Positions 1 to 4,949 of a DNA stretch of 16,830 nucleotides are shown here, piece after piece. The notes beneath the pieces were generated by a model, which did not search any database, was not told the origin of the DNA, and worked only from the letters and a program-made list of their open reading frames with translations. Within the stretch, counting starts at the first letter, position 1, and every line of letters begins with the position of its first letter. The position numbers and the translations under genes are program-made. This stretch comes from a bacterium (GTDB lineage Bacteria; Patescibacteriota; Minisyncoccia; Phycocordibacterales; 2-02-FULL-43-11): NCBI GenBank assembly GCA_021814895.1, contig JAKAHN010000003.1:1-16830 (forward strand). The letters are read 5' to 3'.

Positions 1-7
1 TCCTACA

Positions 8-82
8 TGGCTCCGGGAGCTGGATTCGAACCAGCAACCAATCGCTTAACAGGCGATTGCTCTACCGTTGAGCTATCCCGGA
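8..82 (-). tRNA. tRNA-Asn (anticodon GUU), CCA encoded
   Basis: On the minus strand the sequence folds as a complete cloverleaf. The 7-bp acceptor stem (TCCGGGA/TCCCGGA) closes a 4-bp D stem (GCTC/GAGC), a 5-bp anticodon stem (ATCGC/GCGAT) and a 5-bp T stem (GCTGG/CCAGC) with the loop TTCGAAT. The anticodon loop is CTGTTAA, so the anticodon is GTT (plus-strand 48-50), which reads Asn codons AAC/AAU. The base before CCA is G, the usual discriminator of tRNA-Asn. CCA is encoded at 8-10. The D loop is short (7 nt) but keeps the GG. Confidence 0.96.
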
Positions 83-114
83 ATATTAAATTCACAAAAA
101 CAACTGAACAATCC

Positions 115-158
115 GTGATAGCTTAATCGCGCAATCGCCTGACACAGGCTCCGTCACA
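115..158 (+). repeat. 44-bp direct repeat, copy A
   Basis: This copy begins GTGATAGCTTAATCGC and ends CCGTCACA. It matches 297-340 at 41 of 44 positions in the same orientation. The two copies bracket a GC-rich segment of about 140 bp in otherwise AT-rich DNA. Its ends are a short inverted repeat (GTGA/TCAC). No coding sense is visible. It may belong to an intergenic repeat family of this genome, but that cannot be tested from one window. Confidence 0.85.
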
Positions 159-161
159 GAT

Positions 162-179
162 ATCCGCCTGCTGGCGGAT
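162..179. repeat. GC-rich 7-bp hairpin (ATCCGCC/GGCGGAT)
   Basis: ATCCGCC (162-168) and GGCGGAT (173-179) are perfect inverted repeats around the loop TGCT. No T-run follows on either strand, so it is not a standard intrinsic terminator. From memory, TCCGCC/GGCGGA hairpins of this type are common between genes in Parcubacteria-like genomes. That comparison is recollection, not a search. Confidence 0.7.
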
Positions 180-218
180 TCTGCGACCCCGCCTCGCGCC
201 GTCGCGCTCCGGCCTTGC

Positions 219-240
219 GTGTTGGGTTCCATCCCAACAC
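219..240. repeat. 8-bp hairpin (GTGTTGGG/CCCAACAC)
   Basis: GTGTTGGG (219-226) pairs perfectly with CCCAACAC (233-240) across the six-base loop TTCCAT. It lies in the GC-rich core between the two 44-bp repeats. No T-run follows, so a terminator role is not supported. It is probably part of the same composite intergenic repeat. Confidence 0.7.
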
Positions 241-296
241 TCCCTCTACCTTTCTGCTACCGCTAAATATAAAATCAATAAAAAAACAAACATTTT

Positions 297-340
297 GTGA
301 TAGCTTAATCGCTCAATCGCCTGACACAGACTCCATCACA
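297..340 (+). repeat. 44-bp direct repeat, copy B
   Basis: Second copy of the element at 115-158, with three substitutions. Here the terminal inverted repeat is longer: TTGTGAT (295-301) against ATCACAA (335-341). The rest of the spacer, between the tRNA gene and the start codon at 413, holds only these repeats, two hairpins and a possible -10 box at 380-385. I see no gene there. Confidence 0.85.
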
Positions 341-379
341 AGCTTGCTATCTCGGATATATTTATTTTGTGAACTAGGA

Positions 380-385
380 TATAAT
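380..385 (+). promoter_or_regulatory. Possible -10 box for the nucleotidyltransferase gene
   Basis: TATAAT is a perfect -10 hexamer 27 bp before the ATG at 413. No convincing -35 hexamer lies at the usual distance, so the promoter call rests on the -10 box and on its position just after the repeat cassette. Confidence 0.35.
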
Positions 386-412
386 ATAGCAGAGCATGTT
401 ACTTTTGAAAAG

Positions 413-850
413 ATGAGAAACGCAAACGAGTCAAAAACTGAAAAAATCATCGTTTTCGGCACTTTTGACGGTCTTCACGACGGACACCGGTTTTTTCTTC
501 GCGAAGCCAAAAAAAGTGGGGACAAACTTGTCGTTGCTGTGGCAAAAGATACAGTAATAAAATGTCTTAAGGGTCATTTGCCGACAATTCCCCTACCCAA
601 CCGAATAATGAATATAAAATCTGAAAATCTTGCCGATAAAGTGGTGCCTGGAGATGAGAAGCTCGGCGTTTGGAAAATTTTAAAAAAAGAAAAACCGGAT
701 ATAATCTGTATCGGCTACGACCAGACAAACCTGAAAAAAGCGTTGGAAAAAGAGATAAAAAATTTGGACTGGCCGATAAAAATAGAAATTATCGGCGATT
801 ACAAAGGAAGCCAGCTTCACAGCAGTATCTTGAAACCAAAAAACCAATGA
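413..850 (+). CDS. Cytidylyltransferase-fold nucleotidyltransferase (RibL/TagD-like)
   Basis: The 145-residue product has the signature of the small alpha/beta nucleotidyltransferases that move an NMP from CTP or ATP onto a phosphorylated substrate. GTFDGLHDGH (residues 16-25) holds the HxGH nucleotide-binding motif (H22, H25). It is followed by a conserved R64 and by GYDQ (101-104). SQLHSSIL (133-140) sits where relatives carry the ISTS-type motif. Archaeal FAD synthase RibL and glycerol-3-phosphate cytidylyltransferase TagD share this layout and length, and the substrate cannot be decided from sequence. I chose the ATG at 413, 11 residues before the KIIVFGTFDG strand. The same frame stays open back to a TTG at 215, but that part only translates the repeat cassette. 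The start has only a weak GAAAAG upstream. The stop codon lies inside a terminator stem, and the gene stands alone on this strand. Confidence 0.88.
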   Translation: MRNANESKTEKIIVFGTFDGLHDGHRFFLREAKKSGDKLVVAVAKDTVIKCLKGHLPTIPLPNRIMNIKSENLADKVVPGDEKLGVWKILKKEKPDIICIGYDQTNLKKALEKEIKNLDWPIKIEIIGDYKGSQLHSSILKPKNQ

Positions 851-871
851 ACAACCATTCATTGGTTTTTT
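838..871. terminator. Bidirectional intrinsic terminator overlapping a stop codon
   Basis: Positions 838-851 and 858-871 form a perfect 14-bp stem with the six-base loop CAACCA. The stem begins with A6 and ends with T6, so a hairpin plus U-run forms on both strands. It can end the plus-strand nucleotidyltransferase gene, whose TGA (848-850) is inside the stem, and the minus-strand sigma/membrane-protein pair, which stops at 893. The two transcription units converge here. Confidence 0.9.
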
Positions 872-892
872 GGTTTTAATCAGCTTTTTAAC

Positions 893-1267
893 TTACAGAA
901 AACTTAACCAGCCCTTTTTTCTAAAAGATGTTCTGAAAATGTATAAAAAAATTTGGAATGCCAAAACACAAAAGAGGATTAAAATGCCGAGAAAGACAGC
1001 TAAAGGCAAATCGGTTTTTTGAAAAGCTTCAATGACAAACGCTTTTTCAGATGAAAAATCTTTTACGGATAAAAAATTCGTCATTACATTTTTCAAAGAA
1101 ACATAATTGGTGCTTAAAAATAGCAAAATGGTCAGCAAAAATATTTCTACGTAAAAAGACTGCGTCATTTTCTTAACGTAGAAAATAAATCTGATTCTTC
1201 TCATAACTTTGCAATTAAAATCAGAACCGAGTATTTCTTTGTGTCCCGAAGGATATATAGTTAACAT
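893..1267 (-). CDS. Small two-helix membrane protein downstream of the sigma factor
   Basis: I do not recognise a named function. The 124-residue product has a basic N-terminal part containing MRRIRF (22-27). Two hydrophobic segments at about 38-57 and 88-110 are separated by a loop of about 30 residues, and a basic tail follows. This predicts an inner-membrane protein with both ends in the cytoplasm. From memory, similar small proteins with an MRRIRF start are common in Patescibacteria. The gene begins 25 bp after the sigma factor stop, so the two are probably cotranscribed, and it ends just before the shared terminator. An ATG at 1204 would give a 103-residue protein beginning at MRRIRF and is a serious alternative start; neither start has a Shine-Dalgarno site. 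A link to sigma activity control is possible from position only, because no anti-sigma zinc motif (HxxxCxxC) is present. Confidence 0.75.
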   Translation of the reverse strand: MLTIYPSGHKEILGSDFNCKVMRRIRFIFYVKKMTQSFYVEIFLLTILLFLSTNYVSLKNVMTNFLSVKDFSSEKAFVIEAFQKTDLPLAVFLGILILFCVLAFQIFLYIFRTSFRKKGWLSFL

Positions 1268-1292
1268 TTATTATTCTTAAGCCGACTATTTT

Positions 1293-1916
1293 TCATTTTA
1301 TTATATCATTATTAATTTTTTTCATCTCGGAACGAGCTCTGTGGATTCTTGTTCTAATAGCTCCTTCCGTGGTGTTTTCCGCCATAGCGATTTCCTTATG
1401 AGACTTGCCTTCCAAAAAATACAGATCGGCAGTTTTTTTCAGAGTCTCCGGCAAACGAGATAACATTGAATAAATATAATTCATTGACAAAATCTTTTCT
1501 TTTTCATCGACTGGTTCCGGAATATCAACAATCGTGTCAACGATACCATCAATTGAAACCGTTTTTTGCCGTTTAGCAGAACGAAGAGCGCTGTAACACG
1601 TGTTCAATAAAACTGCGTAAGCCCAAGACCGAAAAGAACCCTTGCCCCGCGATTTGAAACTGCGACCTTTAATGTAAATCTTTACAAAAGTTTCCTGGAT
1701 AACATCCTCCACACCGTTTAATCCTCCGACAGTAAACATTATCGGATTAATTTTCCTGATAAAAGCATTTTTATAACGATTCATAAGTGACTCGAAAAAA
1801 ATCGGATTTTTCAGAGCTTTTTCAAAAAGGTCTTCGTCCGAAATCCTTTCAGTTTGGTTGATAGGCCTTGCTAATTTAATTTTTTTATTTTTCAATTCTT
1901 TCAAAGTGGTTCTCAT
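1293..1916 (-). CDS. ECF-like RNA polymerase sigma-70 family factor
   Basis: The 207-residue product has sigma region 2 at about 36-118, including DVIQETFVKIY (71-81) and the SFRSWAYAVLLN stretch that melts and reads the -10 element. Region 4 lies at about 148-202, with the helix-turn-helix SHKEIAMAE followed by GAIRTRIHRAR (172-195) that reads the -35. Region 3 is missing, as in group 4 (ECF) sigma factors. The N-terminal 35 residues are basic and lineage-specific. It would direct RNA polymerase to a small alternative regulon. The ATG at 1916 follows a T-run and a weak GAAG. Upstream is a leader of about 160 nt with an ECF-type promoter-like motif, a 17-codon reading frame and a 15-bp hairpin, which suggests autoregulation and leader control. 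The membrane protein downstream is probably in the same transcript. Confidence 0.93.
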   Translation of the reverse strand: MRTTLKELKNKKIKLARPINQTERISDEDLFEKALKNPIFFESLMNRYKNAFIRKINPIMFTVGGLNGVEDVIQETFVKIYIKGRSFKSRGKGSFRSWAYAVLLNTCYSALRSAKRQKTVSIDGIVDTIVDIPEPVDEKEKILSMNYIYSMLSRLPETLKKTADLYFLEGKSHKEIAMAENTTEGAIRTRIHRARSEMKKINNDIIK

Positions 1917-1929
1917 AAAAAAACTTCTA

Positions 1930-1974
1930 CCCAGCGTCGCTTTGGAAATCTATATTTTGCAAAGTGACGCTGGG
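1930..1974 (-). promoter_or_regulatory. 15-bp leader hairpin with T-run before the sigma factor start
   Basis: CCCAGCGTCGCTTTG (1930-1944) pairs with CAAAGTGACGCTGGG (1960-1974), with one mismatch and a 15-nt loop. In transcript direction (minus strand) the stem is followed by TAGAAG, seven T and then the sigma factor ATG at 1916. The layout resembles an attenuator or a hairpin acting on initiation. A dimeric operator is the other reading, because the element is nearly palindromic DNA. Confidence 0.6.
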
Positions 1975-2002
1975 CGGTATGTTAAAAGCTTCTTCGACCT
2001 TT

Positions 2003-2056
2003 TCAACAATTTAAACGTTTAATGGCAAACTTTGTTACAGACAACCGATAATCCAT
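2003..2056 (-). CDS. Possible 17-residue leader peptide (MDYRLSVTKFAIKRLNC)
   Basis: A short frame in the leader of the sigma factor gene starts with ATG at 2056 and stops with TGA at 2003-2005. Upstream, minus-strand AAGGAGG (plus positions 2069-2075) is the best Shine-Dalgarno sequence in the window, but the 12-nt spacing is long. The peptide is basic and resembles nothing I know. It could be a leader peptide whose translation affects the hairpin 30 nt downstream, or chance. Confidence 0.25.
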   Translation of the reverse strand: MDYRLSVTKFAIKRLNC

Positions 2057-2083
2057 ATACCGATTTTGCCTCCTTATGCTTTT

Positions 2084-2112
2084 AATACGAAAAGACTACG
2101 GACTTTGGTTCA
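2084..2112 (-). promoter_or_regulatory. ECF-type promoter-like motif upstream of the sigma gene
   Basis: On the minus strand TGAACC (plus 2107-2112) is followed after 17 bp by CGTATT (plus 2084-2089). This resembles promoters of ECF factors of the SigW type (TGAAAC, N16, CGTA), which often drive their own sigma gene. No good housekeeping promoter is apparent at this place. Transcription would start near 2077 and leave a leader of about 160 nt. The specificity of this particular sigma factor is unknown. Confidence 0.4.
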
Positions 2113-2131
2113 ATCTGTCCTTTTTTTATAA

Positions 2132-2159
2132 TTGACAAAATTAATTTATGTATTATGCT
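2132..2159 (+). promoter_or_regulatory. Sigma-70 promoter for the membrane protein at 2249
   Basis: TTGACA (2132-2137) is a perfect -35 box. TATGCT (2154-2159) follows after 16 bp and matches four of six -10 positions. Predicted transcription starts near 2166. A second TATAAT at 2192-2197 lacks a good -35. This promoter is divergent from the sigma factor leader. Confidence 0.6.
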
Positions 2160-2248
2160 AAAAAAATCCCCCTTCAGGATTACCGAGATTGTATAATTTT
2201 GCTATTTCACTATATTTATTATTTTATTATTCTGTTATTTCATTATCT

Positions 2249-2713
2249 ATGTCCCATAAAGAAACTGAGAAAAACGGCATCCTTCATTACGCTTTCATAG
2301 TCATAAAATACTACCTTGCGCCAAAGCTAAGAACAGTTTTGACGATTTTGTACTTTATGTTTTTTTCTTATTTTGTGATATTTTACACAAGCGATGTCTT
2401 TTTAGCCTTTCGTTTCATATGGCAAACAGCATTCTCGTCAACCCTCGCCCTAAGTCCGGATTATATGATCTGGGGTTCTATTTTTATTGTTTGCCTCACC
2501 ATTCCTTTTTTAGCCAGTATTACCGCCTTAATTTTGCCGTATGAAATGCGCAGACTTTCCTGGCCAAGAACAACCCGGGTGATTCTGGTTGGCATAATCT
2601 CCATAACTCTTATTTATTTTATTTTGTTTATTGACTCCGCTATAAGCTATGTCGCAAAAGAAACACCAATAAAAGCTTTTATAGAAAGTAAAAACATTGT
2701 TTTGCCAGGGTAA
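2249..2713 (+). CDS. Hypothetical membrane protein with three predicted helices
   Basis: I do not recognise this 154-residue protein. After a polar start (MSHKETEKNG) it has three strongly hydrophobic stretches at about residues 28-52, 68-92 and 108-128. The short basic segments between them include YEMRRLSWPRTTR, consistent with an integral membrane protein. It stands alone: divergent from the sigma factor gene and followed by an unlinked intergenic hairpin. I chose the ATG at 2249. The frame continues upstream to a TTG at 2189 with AGGA 9 nt before it. That start would add a fourth hydrophobic stretch, but one translated from AT-rich DNA that overlaps a TATAAT, so I consider it less likely though possible. 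Confidence 0.7.
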   Translation: MSHKETEKNGILHYAFIVIKYYLAPKLRTVLTILYFMFFSYFVIFYTSDVFLAFRFIWQTAFSSTLALSPDYMIWGSIFIVCLTIPFLASITALILPYEMRRLSWPRTTRVILVGIISITLIYFILFIDSAISYVAKETPIKAFIESKNIVLPG

Positions 2714-2740
2714 ATCTGAAACTGAGCGATTCTTTGCAAC

Positions 2741-2787
2741 CTGCAGCAGTCCGACTGCCATCATTGAAGGCAGTCGGACTGCTGTAG
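2741..2787. repeat. 19-bp intergenic hairpin without U-run
   Basis: Positions 2744-2759 and 2769-2784 form a perfect 16-bp stem (CAGCAGTCCGACTGCC against GGCAGTCGGACTGCTG). It extends to 19 pairs with one G-U, around a 9-nt loop. No T-run follows on either strand, so it is not a typical intrinsic terminator. It lies between the membrane protein stop and the hisS promoter. TTCTTTGC occurs on both sides (2730-2737 and 2799-2806). Confidence 0.85.
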
Positions 2788-2816
2788 ATAAACATCTGTT
2801 CTTTGCGATAATGTTT

Positions 2817-2825
2817 TGATACAAT
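2817..2825 (+). promoter_or_regulatory. Extended -10 promoter of hisS, apparently leaderless
   Basis: TGATACAAT is an extended -10 element (TG, one base, TACAAT at 2820-2825). Only six bases separate it from the hisS ATG at 2832, so transcription should start at or within a base or two of the start codon. No Shine-Dalgarno sequence is present, which fits a leaderless mRNA. Confidence 0.6.
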
Positions 2826-2831
2826 ACTTTT

Positions 2832-4139
2832 ATGACAAATAATAATTTTCAATCAACCGAACCATATAAAGGTGTGCGCGATTTTTATCCTGAAGATATG
2901 GCGATTTTTCGCTATATTACCGAAATAATGCGCGCAACTTCGGAGAGCTTCGGCTACGAGGAATACAACGCTTCGGTTTTGGAACCGTCTGAACTTTATC
3001 GCGGAAAAAGCGGAGACGAAATCGTTAATGAACAAACTTACACCTTCAAAGACCGTGGCGATCGTGAAGTCACTCTTCGTCCAGAAATGACACCGACCGT
3101 AGCCAGAATGGTGGCAGCCAAAAGAAAACAAATTCCCCTGCCGGTACGTTGGTATTCAATACCAAATTTGTTCAGATACGAACAACCTCAACGAGGACGA
3201 TTGAGAGAGCACTGGCAATTAAATTGCGACCTTTTCGGCGGTAAAGACATTGAGGCCGAAGTGGAAATTATTTCCCTTGCCTACGAACTGATGCGCGCTT
3301 ACGGTCTTCAGGACAAAGATTTCATAATTCGGATTAACAGCCGAAAAATTATGAACTTTATTATCAACGACTATTTAAGACTTCCCGATGATATTGGCCG
3401 AAAAATCGCCAGAATTATTGATAAAAAAACCAAGCTGTCTGACGATGAATTCAAAAAATCGGTAACAGAAGCTATTGGCGAAAAAGACGAAATCCTATTA
3501 GCCCTTCTTGAATCAAAAAATTTTGACGAGTTTGTTTCTCATTTGCCAAAAAACGCTGAGTTGGAAGACGCAATAAAAGAAGTAAAGGCGGTCATTGAAT
3601 CGTTGGAGCAGCTCGGTGTAACAAATGCCATCTTTGACCAAACACTAATGCGCGGTTTTGATTATTACACCGGTATGGTTTTTGAAGTTTTTGACACAAA
3701 TCCGAAAAATCGCCGGGCTCTATTTGGCGGAGGCCGTTATGATAAATTGCTTGAAAGTTTTGGCGTGGAAAGTTTGCCGGCTGTCGGCTTCGGTATGGGC
3801 GATGTCACAATTCGCGATGTCCTTGAAGTCAGAGGCCTGCTTCCAAAATATAAAAATCCGGCTTGTCTGGCTATTTGTATTGCCGATCCAATTGGTATTC
3901 CTTACGCAAATGACCTTGCCCAAAAAGTGAGAAGAGACGGCGTCAATGTCATTGTTGATGTTACAAAAAGAAAACTCGGCGACCAGATAAAATCGGCCGA
4001 TAAAAACGGCATTCCTTATGTTGTCTGCATCGGCGAGGATGAAGTCAAAAGCGGAACGTTGAAAGTCAAAAAACTTGCCTCAGGAATTGAAACTATCATT
4101 GCCGACGAAAAATTGTCCGCCTTTGTTAAAGAAAAATGA
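2832..4139 (+). CDS. hisS: Histidine--tRNA ligase
   Basis: Class II aminoacyl-tRNA synthetase that activates histidine with ATP and charges tRNA-His in the cytoplasm. The 435-residue product has the usual length. Motif 2 lies around FRYEQPQRGRLREHWQ (114-129). The family signature LMRGFDYYTGMVFEVF (272-287) carries the histidine-binding HisA motif with R274. GGGRYDKL (299-306) and motif 3 AVGFGMGD (317-324) follow. The last 90 or so residues, from ACLAICI onward, form the anticodon-binding domain. Near the N-terminus, GVRDFYPEDMAIFRYI matches the family start, so the ATG at 2832 is secure. It is preceded by an extended -10 box with no room for a leader. The exonuclease gene follows after 77 bp and could be cotranscribed. 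Nothing is truncated. Confidence 0.98.
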   Translation: MTNNNFQSTEPYKGVRDFYPEDMAIFRYITEIMRATSESFGYEEYNASVLEPSELYRGKSGDEIVNEQTYTFKDRGDREVTLRPEMTPTVARMVAAKRKQIPLPVRWYSIPNLFRYEQPQRGRLREHWQLNCDLFGGKDIEAEVEIISLAYELMRAYGLQDKDFIIRINSRKIMNFIINDYLRLPDDIGRKIARIIDKKTKLSDDEFKKSVTEAIGEKDEILLALLESKNFDEFVSHLPKNAELEDAIKEVKAVIESLEQLGVTNAIFDQTLMRGFDYYTGMVFEVFDTNPKNRRALFGGGRYDKLLESFGVESLPAVGFGMGDVTIRDVLEVRGLLPKYKNPACLAICIADPIGIPYANDLAQKVRRDGVNVIVDVTKRKLGDQIKSADKNGIPYVVCIGEDEVKSGTLKVKKLASGIETIIADEKLSAFVKEK

Positions 4140-4175
4140 TAAATAAAGGTATTAGGCACTGGGTAAGAAAAATTA

Positions 4176-4215
4176 CTTAGGAATTCCTAAGGCCTAGAAA
4201 CTAAATCCTAGAGCT
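4176..4215. repeat. CTAGG-rich intergenic spacer with a 16-bp palindrome
   Basis: CTTAGGAATTCCTAAG (4176-4191) is a perfect palindrome. It is followed by GGCCTAGAAACTAAATCCTAGAGC, rich in CCTAG/CTAGG words. The spacer before dnaG (13183-13254) has the same vocabulary and shares GCTCTAGG when read on the opposite strand. It may be a dispersed intergenic element. No promoter is evident in it. Confidence 0.45.
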
Positions 4216-4216
4216 T

Positions 4217-4792
4217 ATGAAAAAAATTGTTTTTGATATTGAAACAAAAAATATGTTTTCCGACGTCGGTTCAAACGATCCGGCATCTTTAAGCCTTTCC
4301 GTTGTTTGTATTTACGATTCAGAAACAGACTCTTACTCAAGTTACATTGAGGAGGAACTGTCGAAACTTTGGCCGATTTTGGAAAAAGCAGATATGCTTA
4401 TCGGCTTTAATTCAAATCATTTTGATATTCCAATCCTGGACAAATACTATCCGGGCGACTTGAAAAAAATTAAGAGTTTGGACATTTTGACCGAAGTCAA
4501 AAACTCTTTGGGACGAAGAATAAAATTGGACACTTTGGCTGAAGCGACTTTGGGACGAAATAAAACCGGCAACGGATTGGAAGCGATAAAATTATGGCGA
4601 AACGGAGAAATTCAAAAAGTTAGAGACTACTGTATTGAAGACGTGCGAATTACAAAAGATATATATGATTACGCCAGAAAAAACGGCCACCTCAAATACA
4701 AAGACGGAACGGAGTTGAAAGAAATAAAATTGGACACTTCAAACTGGGAGAGTGTTGAAAATTCAGCCATGACTCACACCTTGCCGTTTTGA
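4217..4792 (+). CDS. DEDDy-type 3'-5' exonuclease, RNase H-like fold
   Basis: The 191-residue product carries all four acidic metal-binding residues and the tyrosine of DEDDy exonucleases. Exo I is FDIET (D7, E9), Exo II is GFNSNHFD (D70) and Exo III is YCIED (Y138, D142). It is close to the single-domain proteins annotated as predicted 3'-5' exonucleases (YprB/RNase_H_2 type) and related to the proofreading domain of family B polymerases. It probably trims single-stranded DNA or RNA ends in repair or RNA turnover; the real substrate is unknown. It starts at the ATG at 4217 without a Shine-Dalgarno site, 77 bp after hisS on the same strand, and may share its transcript. It converges on the ZIP/Fur operon. 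Confidence 0.85.
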   Translation: MKKIVFDIETKNMFSDVGSNDPASLSLSVVCIYDSETDSYSSYIEEELSKLWPILEKADMLIGFNSNHFDIPILDKYYPGDLKKIKSLDILTEVKNSLGRRIKLDTLAEATLGRNKTGNGLEAIKLWRNGEIQKVRDYCIEDVRITKDIYDYARKNGHLKYKDGTELKEIKLDTSNWESVENSAMTHTLPF

Positions 4793-4826
4793 AGATATAA
4801 AACATGAATCATGCTTTTTCAAGTTG

Positions 4827-4843
4827 TATAGGTTGAACCTATA
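4827..4843. repeat. 17-bp perfect dyad between convergent genes
   Basis: TATAGGTT and AACCTATA flank a central G. With so small a centre, an RNA hairpin would have to open several pairs. On the plus strand a T-rich stretch follows after a few bases, so weak termination is possible; a protein site is the alternative. The rest of the spacer 4793-4949 is AT-rich. It includes a 13-bp word (AATTTTTAATTTT) at 4894-4906 and again at 4914-4926, with no gene. Confidence 0.35.
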
Positions 4844-4949
4844 GTGACACTTTTCTTTAATTTTTTAAAACTTCAAAAAGAGCTCACTCCTTCAATTTTT
4901 AATTTTAACCTGTAATTTTTAATTTTGATTTTTAAATTTTACCTTTCAT

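Noticed and set aside
215..412. N-terminal extension of the nucleotidyltransferase from a TTG at 215
   Set aside because: The extra 66 residues merely translate a noncoding hairpin and the second 44-bp repeat; the domain begins right after the ATG at 413.
2189..2248. TTG start with AGGA for the membrane protein at 2249
   Set aside because: It overlaps a perfect TATAAT and adds only the F/I/Y/L-rich translation expected of AT-rich DNA; kept as an alternative in the feature text rather than the main call.
3658..3930. Second plus-strand frame inside hisS
   Set aside because: It overlaps the conserved HisRS signature in another frame and lacks any family resemblance.
4790..4792. Possible alternative genetic code (TGA as sense codon)
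   Set aside because: TGA ends hisS, the exonuclease gene and the nucleotidyltransferase gene at sensible family lengths, and glycine uses GGN throughout, so the standard bacterial code fits.
4894..4940. AT-rich near-repeats (AATTTTTAATTTT, period 20) between convergent genes
   Set aside because: Low-complexity T/A runs are expected in such AT-rich spacers; only two exact 13-base copies, with no CRISPR-like spacing or further copies.
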